A stretch of 64,000 nt of DNA from an uncultured Shewanella sp. (GCF_947501665.1 NZ_CANMWS010000001.1:266821-330820); one strand, 5' to 3'. Numbered from the stretch's first letter, positions 36,283 to 44,802 are shown. The notes: generated by a model from the letters alone, not told the origin. Made by a program: numbers and translations.

Positions 36283-37506
36283 TTACCTAGGCGTTTGCTC
36301 AATAGAGACCGGATTTTCGATACTTTTACGAATGCATAGGATCAGTAATGATGCAGCGACAAAAATAAAAATCCCTTCTAAGTAAAAATGCGTTAATGTA
36401 ATGAAAGAATTGATATAAATACCGAAACCAGCAGCGCAGTAGACAGAAATAGTCAGTAGACCAGATGCAGAATTATAGTTCTCTTTGACTGAATTTAAGG
36501 CTCGAAATGATAAAATAGGGACTAAGCACACTAGTGTAATGGTGCACAACACACCCGGAATAACCCAAAGCCAACTACTAAACGCTGCGGACATGTTAAA
36601 TATGATATAAAGAATAAACGCAGTGAAAGCGGCAATAAATAACAGTGTAACATATACAGTTATCATTTTTTTCTCATTGACTTTTTGATATATTTTTTGG
36701 ATGAACAGTGGAATAATCATTCCTGGAAATAGCAGTGGGAAAAGGTATAAGGCTAAGCTTTGTATGGGAATACTATAGTTCGCCATAAGCCAAAATATAA
36801 TGGCGATGTAATAACTTTGGCTAATGGAGGAAATACAAGCGATCCCCAGAATGTTAAATAAAAATGTTTTATTTTTAAGGTGCAGAAACATCGCTTTAAT
36901 ATTGTCTTTTATTCTAATATTTTTGTTGATAGTTTGAGTCGAAGGAGGGAGTTTGAACAGGAGAATAAGTAATAAAATGAGCCATAAAGGAATGATAAAA
37001 AAAGCGTAATTCCAACCCAAAAAGCTGGCTAACCAACCGCTGATATAAGGCATGAAAAAAGCAGCAAAAAAACCGGCTACCATTGGCATTGTTAGGGCTT
37101 TTTTAATATCAGCTTCTTCCGTTAGGTAAATCATAACAAAGCTTCTAGAACAGACAACGAGTCCACCCATTAAAATAGCGCCCACAATGTAGTTTATCCC
37201 CCAAAACCACACATTGGTTGTTATGGAAATTGACGCTAAAATAATAATACCAATAGAAGTCAGATATATAAGAAATCGTTTAATTTCAAATCTATCAATC
37301 AATACCCCCCAAAAAATAGAAGATAAACCAGAAAGAATAAAGGCCAGTGAAATAAATTGATTGAGTAAGTTTTGTGTTGTTTGAAAACTATGTAATAGAT
37401 CGGGAATAACGGGAAGAGCGACTTTCATATACCCCCAATAACTGAGTAATAAACACATGGGGATATATAAAATAATATGTTGTTTATTTTTATTGATGTC
37501 ATTCAT
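36283..37506 (-). CDS. MFS transporter, DHA1 (Bcr/CflA-like) type
   Basis: 407 residues with 12 hydrophobic helices. The helix 2-3 loop GVLIDRFEIKRF corresponds to MFS motif A in degenerate form. The opening (ALPVIPDLLHSFQTTQNLLNQFISLAFILSGLSSIFWGVL) is typical of drug:H+ antiporters. It sits between pagL (4 bp) and the H-NOX-linked kinase (9 bp) on one strand, so the set is almost surely one transcript. Substrate unknown. Confidence 0.8.
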   Translation of the reverse strand: MNDINKNKQHIILYIPMCLLLSYWGYMKVALPVIPDLLHSFQTTQNLLNQFISLAFILSGLSSIFWGVLIDRFEIKRFLIYLTSIGIIILASISITTNVWFWGINYIVGAILMGGLVVCSRSFVMIYLTEEADIKKALTMPMVAGFFAAFFMPYISGWLASFLGWNYAFFIIPLWLILLLILLFKLPPSTQTINKNIRIKDNIKAMFLHLKNKTFLFNILGIACISSISQSYYIAIIFWLMANYSIPIQSLALYLFPLLFPGMIIPLFIQKIYQKVNEKKMITVYVTLLFIAAFTAFILYIIFNMSAAFSSWLWVIPGVLCTITLVCLVPILSFRALNSVKENYNSASGLLTISVYCAAGFGIYINSFITLTHFYLEGIFIFVAASLLILCIRKSIENPVSIEQTPR

Positions 37507-37510
37507 TGCA

Positions 37511-38068
37511 TTAGATATCCATTGGGAAAGTGAAAGTGAGCTGGATCATATCCATTCCATCATTTGGGTTTTGAAAACCAGCATTAGAGTAGTGTAGAAA
37601 TCTTAAGTTAATATCATATTGTTTTATTTTGACGCCGATACTCATTCTATCTTCAAATTGCCAATAGCTAGATAAATTACGCTGCTTGAGTGTATCGTCA
37701 TAAAGATACTTATTAGAGAGATAGGCAATCCCTATTCCCAATTCTATATAGGGTTTGAAAAGTGCGCTATTATCGAAAAAAAAGAGTTGCAGTACAGGAG
37801 AGAGGGATAGCGTTGTGATATCGTTGTCGTGATTATTCCAATAACTTACTGAAAATTCAAAGTATCCAGACAAAGACATTACTTTGCTTTGCCATAATGG
37901 AGAATTAAAATGATGTTGAAGACCGAGTCTGTAGGTGTCGGCTCCTCCATTCGCGTGACCGATACCCAATGAAAGATGATCAATCAAAGGGGACGTTTTG
38001 GCGTGGCTCATTGATTGAAAAAGTAATAATAAGATAATGGAGACTGTGGCTTTTGATATTTTTTTAAT
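37511..38068 (-). CDS. pagL: Lipid A 3-O-deacylase PagL, possible AUU start
   Basis: Outer-membrane acyloxyacyl hydrolase removing the 3-position acyl chain of lipid A. The C-terminal hallmark FLHYSNAGFQNPNDG holds the catalytic His159 and Ser161; the acid of the usual His-Ser-Glu triad appears as Asp173. Strand-rich throughout, as for an 8-stranded barrel. The only ATG (38011) would leave no export signal, yet the same frame upstream to 38068 encodes a perfect one (KKISKATVSIILLLLFQSMSHA). The ATT at 38068 has TAGG eight bases before it, so I infer an AUU start or a lost ATG; the length of 185 then equals known PagL. Upstream of MFS and kinase genes. Confidence 0.8.
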   Translation of the reverse strand: MKKISKATVSIILLLLFQSMSHAKTSPLIDHLSLGIGHANGGADTYRLGLQHHFNSPLWQSKVMSLSGYFEFSVSYWNNHDNDITTLSLSPVLQLFFFDNSALFKPYIELGIGIAYLSNKYLYDDTLKQRNLSSYWQFEDRMSIGVKIKQYDINLRFLHYSNAGFQNPNDGMDMIQLTFTFPMDI

Positions 38069-38138
38069 CTTAATGACCTACTAAAATAATAGAATTCACT
38101 TTTATTTTAGTTAGCCATTAATGCTTTAGCAGAATTTT

Positions 38139-39449
38139 TTATGGTTTATTTTCATCTAGCTGAGGAAAGGTGAGTGTTGCTGTGCAACCCTGAGGAAGAG
38201 TATTGTTAATTTCAAATTGCCATTGGTAGCGCTGACATAAGCTTTTGACAATGAGTAGCCCCAGTTGATGTCCTTGTTGATTATTTTTATTATGGGGTAG
38301 AAGCCCTGAACCTTTATCGATTACCTGGATGTGTGCAGCTGTTATTTTGAGTGTGATATTGGATGACTCTGAAGCATTAATAGCATTGGTGATGAGATTG
38401 GATAATAACATACGCAGTACGGCTTGACTGGCTTGGATCTTTGGCATTTCAGTGTGGATAATATTTATGTTGAGTTGTTTTTTTTGAGCGAGAAATCTCA
38501 AAGGTTCAATGAGTTGTGAAATCTCTTCAAGGGTAATAGTGCGTGTTGTGTTTTCAATGCTTTTTTCATGCTTAACTAAATTAAGGAGCGCATCAACAGT
38601 GTGTTGCATTTCTAACGCGGCTCGTGTGATACGTTCTCTCTGCCTCGCTTGAAAAATAGGATTAGGATTTTGTTCTTGTAATTTGGCGGCTCCAGTAATG
38701 ACAGTCAGCGGCGTTCTCAATTCATGGCTAGCATATCGTGCAAAAGCTTGTTCTTGCTTGATGAGTTGTTCATTTTGTTCTCGATAATAATTGAGACTAT
38801 CGGTTAATTCATTAAATTCAGAGGCGGACTCCGCTGACACACTAAATGCTCTATTGTTTTGACATGGATTGAGCTGCTTGAGCTGCTGACTGAGTTGAAA
38901 GACGGGCGCTATGAGCCGTTTTGAAATACGATTAATGGCTATACCGAAGGCGATGAATAATATCCCTATCAATATTAATACAAAAAAATTAATGAGTAAC
39001 CATTCATGGGAACTGAGTTCAACATTTTCCGTTGGCATGGTTAAAAAAAGAGGGGTCTTTTTGCCGTTAAGGGTGAACTCACCCCGATAGAAAAAAAAGG
39101 AGACAGGCTCATTATCAGTATGTGGCTGGGGATCAGGTAAATTAATTTCACTTGAAAATCCAAGGGGGTATTGATCTAATGCACCGTATTGGGCAGGAAT
39201 GGCATCAAGTGAAAAGTAAGCTGTTGCATTTAACCCTATAGCGAGGGGCTGTTTTGCACCTTGTTGAAAAGATTGAATGGCATAAGGTGCGCTGACTTCT
39301 AGCTCATGTTGATTAACTTCATCTTCAATCCACTGCATTAAACTTAGAGTGATAAGGTGTAAGCTTAAGCCTAATATGATTGCAATAAAGCTAAAGTAAA
39401 TGAGTAAACGTTGGGGTAAGCTTTTAGCGGATATTTGTTTTTTTATCAT
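38139..39449 (-). CDS. Membrane-bound sensor histidine kinase
   Basis: 436 residues. Helices at about 14-36 and 150-172 bracket a periplasmic sensor of about 110 residues. A HAMP-like linker, the HisKA box YASHELRTPLTVITG and an HATPase domain with DKGSGLLPHNK and GLLIVKSLCQ follow. It is of the EnvZ/PhoQ/QseC class. The response regulator gene lies 51 bp upstream and pagL 70 bp downstream, so this pair probably controls the envelope genes around it. The signal is unknown. Confidence 0.9.
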   Translation of the reverse strand: MIKKQISAKSLPQRLLIYFSFIAIILGLSLHLITLSLMQWIEDEVNQHELEVSAPYAIQSFQQGAKQPLAIGLNATAYFSLDAIPAQYGALDQYPLGFSSEINLPDPQPHTDNEPVSFFFYRGEFTLNGKKTPLFLTMPTENVELSSHEWLLINFFVLILIGILFIAFGIAINRISKRLIAPVFQLSQQLKQLNPCQNNRAFSVSAESASEFNELTDSLNYYREQNEQLIKQEQAFARYASHELRTPLTVITGAAKLQEQNPNPIFQARQRERITRAALEMQHTVDALLNLVKHEKSIENTTRTITLEEISQLIEPLRFLAQKKQLNINIIHTEMPKIQASQAVLRMLLSNLITNAINASESSNITLKITAAHIQVIDKGSGLLPHNKNNQQGHQLGLLIVKSLCQRYQWQFEINNTLPQGCTATLTFPQLDENKP

Positions 39450-39500
39450 GACGAAACCTCTACTTAAGTCATTCTTTTAGTTTAATGAATTAACATAAAC

Positions 39501-40193
39501 TTATTCATTCAACTGTAATCGAAAACCAATTTTTGGTACGGTGGCTAGCATTGGCTTTTCAAAAGGTTTATCAAGTTGGTTTCTAAGTTGGTACATGTGG
39601 CTGCGTAGCACATCATTACTGGGTGGTGATGCTCCCCAAATGGTGTCAATAATGTGCTCTCTTTTGACTATTCTGGGCGCTTGTTTAATTAATAATAATA
39701 GAATTTGATAAGTTGTCGGCGTGAGGATGAGTTTGATACCTTTGCGACGTATTTCATGTTTGTTTATATCAACCACAACATCACCAAAATAAATATCTTC
39801 TCGAGCCACTTGGCCTCTGTGGCGTTTTACTAAGGCGTGAATACGTGCATTTAGCACATCTAAATCGAATGGTTTGCCTAAATAATCATCGACACCACAG
39901 TTAAAACCTTGTAGTTGATCCGTTTTGTTGTCTAATGCTGTGAGCATCAGCACGGGAGTAGAGCACCCCGATGCTCTTAATTGTTTACATAAACTAAATC
40001 CATCCAGTTTAGGTAGCATGACATCGAGAATAATAACATCAAAATCAAAACGCTGAGCTAATGACAAGCCAAGCTCACCATTATCAGCAAAATCTAATTC
40101 GGTGTTCTGAGCTTCGAAAAAATCGCATAAAATACCAGAAACATCCTTGTTATCTTCTATTATTAATAGCTTAAGTGTGTTGTTTTCGGTCAT
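39501..40193 (-). CDS. OmpR/PhoB-family response regulator
   Basis: 230 residues from the ATG at 40193. An N-terminal receiver (LLIIEDNKDV acidic pocket, phospho-acceptor Asp in VIILDVMLPKLDG about 53, and the conserved Lys in DYLGKPF) is joined to a C-terminal winged-helix DNA-binding domain (about 130-228). A longer reading from 40262 would run over the promoter and is not preferred. Partner of the kinase gene directly downstream. It is divergent from the glycosyltransferase cassette, with a 19-bp palindrome between them. Confidence 0.92.
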   Translation of the reverse strand: MTENNTLKLLIIEDNKDVSGILCDFFEAQNTELDFADNGELGLSLAQRFDFDVIILDVMLPKLDGFSLCKQLRASGCSTPVLMLTALDNKTDQLQGFNCGVDDYLGKPFDLDVLNARIHALVKRHRGQVAREDIYFGDVVVDINKHEIRRKGIKLILTPTTYQILLLLIKQAPRIVKREHIIDTIWGASPPSNDVLRSHMYQLRNQLDKPFEKPMLATVPKIGFRLQLNE

Positions 40194-40237
40194 TGTGTGA
40201 GCTCGTCTATGGCTAATTATCACCCAATTTTGTCGAA

Positions 40238-40256
40238 GAAATGTCAATGACATTTC
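40238..40256. promoter_or_regulatory. 19-bp palindromic operator candidate
   Basis: GAAATGTCA-A-TGACATTTC is a perfect inverted repeat about a central A, placed in the 117-bp divergent space between the response-regulator gene and the glycosyltransferase operon. OmpR-type regulators normally use direct repeats, so the binder may be another protein. Confidence 0.5.
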
Positions 40257-40310
40257 ATTCACTTAATATGTAGCATAGTGACGGCATAATTGATGCGTAA
40301 GGACATAAAT

Positions 40311-41351
40311 ATGCCTTCACTTTCTCCACAGGGTACGTTAAAGACAAACGAAATTTGCTTGTCAATCATCATTCCTATGTTTAATGAAGCTGAAATGATT
40401 GAATCACTCGTAGCGAGATTAGACAGTGTACTACTGTCTCTCTCTGATACCGTTGAGATAGTCTTTGTTGATGACGGTAGCACAGATACGACATGGGACA
40501 AAGTCTGCGGTGCTGCTTTAGCTCACTGTGAATGTCAATGTATTAAGTTGAGTCGTAATTTTGGCAAGGAAGCCGCGATGTCTGCAGGTTTAGAGCAAGC
40601 TAGGGGTCTAGCCGTTATTATGATGGATGCTGACTTACAAGACCCACCAGAGTTAATCCCTGATATGTTAGCCGTATGGAGAGAAGGCTATGATGTTGTG
40701 AACATGAAACGCAGGCAAAGGCTAGGTGAGACTTGGTTTAAGCGGTTTTCGGCAAAGTGTTTTTATCGATTAATGAATTGGGTTTCAGACTCTGTGGTGC
40801 CAGAAAATGTGGGGGACTTTAGATTAATGAGCCGACAAGTGGTCGATAGTATCAATGGAATGCCCGAGCGTAATCGTTTTATGAAAGGATTATTTAGTTG
40901 GCCAGGTTTTAAACAAAAGACCTTGATATTTGATAGGGATCCTCGTTTTGTGGGTAAAACAAAGTGGCATTATGGAAAATTATTAGGCTTAGCGATGGAT
41001 GGGATCACCTCTTTTAGTTTTAAGCCGTTAAGGTTAGCGACTTGGTGTGGTGTATTAACGGCGTTAAGTTCATTTGCTTATGGTGCATGGGTGATCGTTA
41101 AAACATTATATCTTGGTGAAACGGTTGCTGGTTATCCTTCTATGATGGTGGTGCAATTGGGGCTCGCAGGCATTCAATTATTAGCATTAGGTTTAATTGG
41201 TGAATATTTAGGAAGGGTCTTTGTAGAAGTTAAGCAGCGCCCTTTGTATTTAATTGAAGAAGTGTCACATCAAGTTCAAAAGAAACATGGAGTTAAGACT
41301 TCCGCAAGTACTTTATCTCAAGCCGAAGAAGCTCAGGAGTCACTTAAATGA
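40311..41351 (+). CDS. GT2 polyprenyl-phosphate glycosyltransferase (GtrB/ArnC-like)
   Basis: 346 residues from the ATG at 40311, with AAGGA eight bases upstream. The GT-A catalytic part has LSIIIPMFNEAE, VFVDDGSTD and MDADLQDPPE (about 20-110); two C-terminal helices (about 235-300) anchor it to the membrane. DPM1/GtrB/ArnC proteins transfer a sugar from a nucleotide donor to undecaprenyl phosphate on the cytoplasmic face. Four-base overlap with the GT39 gene, with a GtrA gene after that: a cassette that makes, flips and transfers a lipid-linked sugar. Confidence 0.9.
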   Translation: MPSLSPQGTLKTNEICLSIIIPMFNEAEMIESLVARLDSVLLSLSDTVEIVFVDDGSTDTTWDKVCGAALAHCECQCIKLSRNFGKEAAMSAGLEQARGLAVIMMDADLQDPPELIPDMLAVWREGYDVVNMKRRQRLGETWFKRFSAKCFYRLMNWVSDSVVPENVGDFRLMSRQVVDSINGMPERNRFMKGLFSWPGFKQKTLIFDRDPRFVGKTKWHYGKLLGLAMDGITSFSFKPLRLATWCGVLTALSSFAYGAWVIVKTLYLGETVAGYPSMMVVQLGLAGIQLLALGLIGEYLGRVFVEVKQRPLYLIEEVSHQVQKKHGVKTSASTLSQAEEAQESLK

Positions 41352-42733
41352 AAAAAGTTTGTTTATGGCGTTCATCAGGATTAGTGTTGTTAGGCTTGTT
41401 AATCGTAAGGTTAGTGACGTTAGGTTTGTACCCTTTAATGGATACGACAGAGTCTCGATATGGCGAAATGGCAAGATTAATGGTTGAAACCGGTAATTGG
41501 TTAACGCCTCAATTTAGTTATGGAGTACCGTTTTGGGGAAAGCCGCCACTACAAACTTGGATGAGCGCAGCTTCTATTTTCGTATTTGAAAATAATGAGT
41601 TTTTCCTAAGGCTTCCTCACTTTCTTGCTGGTGTCTTGGTGTTGTATGTGATTTATCATTTTGCAAAACGTAATCATATTTCAGCTATTAATAGTGTCAT
41701 CCTTTTAATTTCGACTGTTGTGTTTTATATCAGTGCGGGTGCGGTGATGACAGATATGGCACTGACTGTCGGGATCACGCTGGCTATGGCCGGTTTTTAT
41801 GGATCTTGGCAAGGTAAAATCGTCTGGGGTTATTTAGGCTTTGTTGGTTTAGCGATTGGTATGTTAGCAAAAGGACCGGTGACGCTAGTCATTTTTGCCA
41901 TAGGGGTGGGAGTCTGGTTATTCTGGCAGTATGGGTTCATTAAACCATGGAAATTATTGTGGCAGCGTACCCCATTAATTTCAGGCACTTTATTGATGTT
42001 GGCGCTTTGCTTACCTTGGTATATTGCAGCAGAGCATGCAACTCCGGGCTTTTTGAAGTATTTTATTATCGGGGAGCACTGGGATCGTTTCATGGATAGC
42101 GGTTGGAAAGGGGATTTATACGGTAGTGCACATGATAGGGTGCGTGGCACCATTTGGGTTTATTTTATCGTTGCTGCTTTGCCGTGGAGTCTGTATTTGC
42201 CGAAGGCATTATATAAACTATATAGAGAAGGAAAAAGTGGTTTTGATGCGCTGACAGCATTCTTATTATGCTGGATGCTTTCTCCTTTATTACTATTTAC
42301 TTTAGCTGGAAATATTTTGCCTGCTTATGTATTACCTGGTGTGCCAGCGCTAGCCTTATTGGTAGCAAAAGCGTGGGGTGATGCGGGTGTGCCGAGATTG
42401 AAAATTATAGCAGTTAGCATGGCAATATTACTGATTTTAACTTTGATAGGACTAAGAGAGGGTCCCATTAAAGAGAAGAGTGAGAAATGGCTATTAGCTC
42501 AACGAACACAATCTTTACCCACTTATTATTGGGGTAAAGTTCCGTTCTCAGCCCAGTATTATAGTCAGGGACAAGTGCAGGTAGTAAAACCTAAGCAAGC
42601 GTTATCAATATTACCTCAAACACCTTATTATATCGTCGTGAAAGATAGAGTTTTGGAAGATAATAGCTTATTTGATCAATGTCAAAGGCAGGCAAATACC
42701 AATAAGAAAGTCCTATTATTATGTGGAAATTAA
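41348..42733 (+). CDS. GT39 family glycosyltransferase (ArnT-like)
   Basis: 461 residues, about 11-12 membrane helices. The first periplasmic loop has DTTESRYGEMARLMVETGNWLTPQFSYGVPFWGKPPLQTW, the GT39/ArnT catalytic loop with its acidic pair and the KPPL motif. ArnT proteins use undecaprenyl-phosphate sugars to modify lipid A phosphates in the periplasm. No ArnA, ArnB or ArnD genes are here, so the sugar is more likely a hexosamine or hexose (as with Bordetella LgmAB or Francisella FlmF2/FlmK) than L-Ara4N. Linkage to pagL nearby supports a lipid A role; the acceptor is inferred. Confidence 0.85.
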   Translation: MKKVCLWRSSGLVLLGLLIVRLVTLGLYPLMDTTESRYGEMARLMVETGNWLTPQFSYGVPFWGKPPLQTWMSAASIFVFENNEFFLRLPHFLAGVLVLYVIYHFAKRNHISAINSVILLISTVVFYISAGAVMTDMALTVGITLAMAGFYGSWQGKIVWGYLGFVGLAIGMLAKGPVTLVIFAIGVGVWLFWQYGFIKPWKLLWQRTPLISGTLLMLALCLPWYIAAEHATPGFLKYFIIGEHWDRFMDSGWKGDLYGSAHDRVRGTIWVYFIVAALPWSLYLPKALYKLYREGKSGFDALTAFLLCWMLSPLLLFTLAGNILPAYVLPGVPALALLVAKAWGDAGVPRLKIIAVSMAILLILTLIGLREGPIKEKSEKWLLAQRTQSLPTYYWGKVPFSAQYYSQGQVQVVKPKQALSILPQTPYYIVVKDRVLEDNSLFDQCQRQANTNKKVLLLCGN

Positions 42734-42744
42734 TCGGATATATT

Positions 42745-43146
42745 ATGACTCCCAATAATGAGGTCATGCGTTTTTTACTGGTGGGGGGCAGTGTTTTTTT
42801 TATTGATATGACGCTGTTTATAGCACTTTATCAATGGGAAGGCCTGACTGTTTTTCAAGCGAGGCTCATCGCTTTTTTGGTGGCGACTATGCTTACTTGG
42901 CTGGGAAATCGATGTTTTACTTTTCGACATCGCAGTCAATTAAATAAGGGGCCACAATTTACCATAGCCTTGGTTGTTTCCTGTTTTGCTGCAGGGGTCA
43001 ATTTGGGGGTATTTTATTTATTAGGCCTATTTTTGCCTGCAAATATTATTTTTGCAGCTTCTTCTTTAGCCATAGGTGTATTGGCCGGATTAGTCGTGAA
43101 CTGGTGTGGCTCAACTTGGGTCACTTATCGACACATTAAGGAATAA
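42745..43146 (+). CDS. GtrA-family membrane protein
   Basis: About 133 residues with four hydrophobic helices. FLLVGGSVFFIDMTLFIALY and LVATMLTWLGNRCFTFRHR are the GtrA/DPMS signature. Such proteins are thought to flip the undecaprenyl-phosphate-linked sugar made by GtrB. The start may be ATG 42745 or ATG 42721, the latter overlapping the GT39 stop. Last gene of the cassette. Confidence 0.85.
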   Translation: MTPNNEVMRFLLVGGSVFFIDMTLFIALYQWEGLTVFQARLIAFLVATMLTWLGNRCFTFRHRSQLNKGPQFTIALVVSCFAAGVNLGVFYLLGLFLPANIIFAASSLAIGVLAGLVVNWCGSTWVTYRHIKE

Positions 43147-43169
43147 TACCAGTTTAATCAATTTGGTAT
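43146..43169. repeat. Palindromic motif after gtrA-like gene
   Basis: ATACCA (43146-43151) and TGGTAT (43164-43169) bracket an AT-rich core that is itself nearly palindromic. This type of sequence is common as a dispersed repeat in Shewanella and Vibrio intergenic DNA. Confidence 0.4.
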
Positions 43170-43206
43170 AAGGTTAACGAGAAACATACCTAGATAAAAT
43201 AAAAGC

Positions 43207-43256
43207 GCAAAGCCGAAACTCTAATCGTTGGGGGCGATACAAAGGATCGGCTTTGC
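43207..43256. terminator. Long-stem inverted repeat between convergent genes
   Basis: GCAAAGCCGA (43207-43216) and TCGGCTTTGC (43247-43256) pair perfectly, with an inner ATCG/CGAT pair. It sits between the glycosyltransferase cassette and the two convergent microprotein genes, so it may act as a shared terminator, although no T tract follows. Confidence 0.5.
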
Positions 43257-43268
43257 TATGTAGGGGGG

Positions 43269-43361
43269 TTATTTTTCGACATCCCATTGACTGATGCCTA
43301 AATGCCTCAGTAAAAACCAATGTTCACTGTAGTTTTTGAGCCAGCCCTTTAAATAATTCAT
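43269..43361 (-). CDS. QWDV microprotein B, 30 residues
   Basis: ATG at 43361, two bases after the stop of its paralogue; AAAGGAAATG forms the ribosome-binding site. The protein is an amphipathic, aromatic-rich helix (MNYLKGWLKNYSEHW) then RHLGISQWDV and EK. Residues 1-4 and the GxSQWDV ending match microprotein A, and the DNA for the latter is 20 of 21 identical between the two. I know of no named family. The pair probably arose by tandem duplication and is translated as one unit. Confidence 0.6.
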   Translation of the reverse strand: MNYLKGWLKNYSEHWFLLRHLGISQWDVEK

Positions 43362-43363
43362 TA

Positions 43364-43471
43364 TCATTTCCTTTTGGGTTGATAGACATCCCATTGACTG
43401 AAGCCTACATGAGGTTGTGATAACCAATAGTCGAAATATCGCTTAATCCGCTCTTTGACTTGATTCATCAT
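43364..43471 (-). CDS. QWDV microprotein A, 35 residues
   Basis: ATG at 43471 (or 43468) with AGAGGAAACC upstream, a strong ribosome-binding site. The protein has a basic amphipathic helix (QVKERIKRYFDYWL) then SQPHVGFSQWDV and a basic tail (QPKRK). It shares its layout and the G-F/I-SQWDV motif with microprotein B directly downstream. Not recognised. Two coding microproteins in tandem with good start signals and a shared motif argue against chance. Confidence 0.6.
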   Translation of the reverse strand: MMNQVKERIKRYFDYWLSQPHVGFSQWDVYQPKRK

Positions 43472-43767
43472 GGTTTCCTCTAGGGTTTACATTGACGTTC
43501 AATAAACATCATGAATAATTCATGCCAATATGGGACCGTATATTTAATTTTTATTTACAATGACTTACTAATATTTACTTTTTAAGCTTTTTTATTTAAG
43601 GGATAAGATAGTGCAAATGCACCTTAATAGTGCAACTTATAAGGTCGTCAAGTGTTCGCATTCTTAAATAACTTGAGGTTATACTAGTGCCAAATTTATC
43701 AAAATGATTAAGAATTGATCACACTTTTGAGTGGTTTTCTGATTTTTTGTCGTAATGAGGAAAAAAA
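43472..43767. promoter_or_regulatory. Upstream region of the OmpA-family lipoprotein gene
   Basis: About 300 bases without a gene. It should contain the divergent promoters of the microprotein pair and the lipoprotein. A repeated GTGCAA (about 43613 and 43631) is the only pattern noticed. Confidence 0.4.
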
Positions 43768-44439
43768 GTGATAAAAGTAATGAAGCGGATTTTTACTCCT
43801 ATATTAATGGGGAGTGTCGCTATTGCGATGGCAGGCTGTCAAACCGTCAACCCTTATACTAATGAAACTGAGACGGCTAATGCCACAACTGGTGCAGTGA
43901 TTGGTGCAATTGCGGGCACCGTAATTGGTGTGGCATCTTCAAGTAAAAGTGATCGTGGAAAAGGGGCGTTGATTGGCGCAGCATCTGGTGCAGCTTTAGG
44001 TGGTGGTGTCGGCTATTACATGGATGTGCAAGAAGCGGAACTGAGAAAACAATTACAATCGACGGGAGTGAGTGTGACCCGTAATGGCGAAAATATTATT
44101 TTGAACATGCCTAATGCAGTGACTTTTGGCGTCGATCAAACAAATTTAAGTCAAGGGGCTAAAAATGTGCTCAATAGTGTTGCTGTCGTCGCAAAAAAAT
44201 ATGATAACACTCGCTTAAATGTATTGGGTTATACCGACAGCTCAGGGTCTGCATCCTATAACTTGCGTTTGTCTCAAGTAAGGGCGAGCGAGGTGGCTAA
44301 TTATCTGATGTCTAGACAAATCAAGTCAAGTCGTTTGAGCTCACAAGGAATGGGAGAAGTCGCTCCTATTGCGAGTAATAGTACGAAAGCGGGACGTTCT
44401 CAAAATAGGCGAGTAGAAATTGTCATGAGCCCGCTGTAA
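43768..44439 (+). CDS. OmpA-domain outer-membrane lipoprotein (YiaD-like)
   Basis: 223 residues from the GTG at 43768 (GAGGAAA upstream); ATG 43780 is an alternative. Lipobox IAMAGC gives lipid-modified Cys24. A Gly-rich glycine-zipper segment (TGAVIGAIAGTVIGV, GALIGAASGAALGGG; about 40-85) precedes a C-terminal OmpA-like peptidoglycan-binding domain (about 110-223; LNVLGYTDSSGSASYNLRLSQVRASEVANYL and NRRVEI). It should link the outer membrane to peptidoglycan. Same general type as E. coli YiaD. Confidence 0.9.
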   Translation: MIKVMKRIFTPILMGSVAIAMAGCQTVNPYTNETETANATTGAVIGAIAGTVIGVASSSKSDRGKGALIGAASGAALGGGVGYYMDVQEAELRKQLQSTGVSVTRNGENIILNMPNAVTFGVDQTNLSQGAKNVLNSVAVVAKKYDNTRLNVLGYTDSSGSASYNLRLSQVRASEVANYLMSRQIKSSRLSSQGMGEVAPIASNSTKAGRSQNRRVEIVMSPL

Positions 44440-44523
44440 AGTGCGGTGTTTATATTGATTAAAAGTTGAATTTGAAAAAGCCAAGGACGGTTTTTATGAC
44501 CACACTTTTTGTCTTGTTAGGTC

Positions 44524-44799
44524 TTATGATTCTTCGTCAAATTTTTCATTAATCAATTTGCAAACGGCATCTAGTGCTTCTTTTGCATCTTTACCTTTGG
44601 CAACAAGGGTAACTGTTTTCCCCATGCTACTCTCTAACATCAATAAACCTAATACACTGGAAGCTGATGCTTGTTTATCATCTTGGATCACGGTAATTTC
44701 TGCATCAAATTCGGACGCTAAAATAGCAAGCTTAGTTGCGGCTCGAGCATGCAATCCGAGTTTGTTACAGATAGTGATTTCTCGCGTTAGTTTCAACAT
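44524..44799 (-). CDS. ptsO: Nitrogen PTS phosphocarrier NPr
   Basis: 91-residue HPr-like carrier, with the phosphorylated His17 in GLHARAATKL and the regulatory-site-like region SASSVLGLLMLESSMGKT. It takes phosphate from PtsP (EINtr) and passes it to PtsN. Last gene of the kds-lpt-rpoN-ptsN-rapZ cluster, 3 bp after rapZ. Confidence 0.95.
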   Translation of the reverse strand: MLKLTREITICNKLGLHARAATKLAILASEFDAEITVIQDDKQASASSVLGLLMLESSMGKTVTLVAKGKDAKEALDAVCKLINEKFDEES

Positions 44800-44802
44800 A
44801 AG

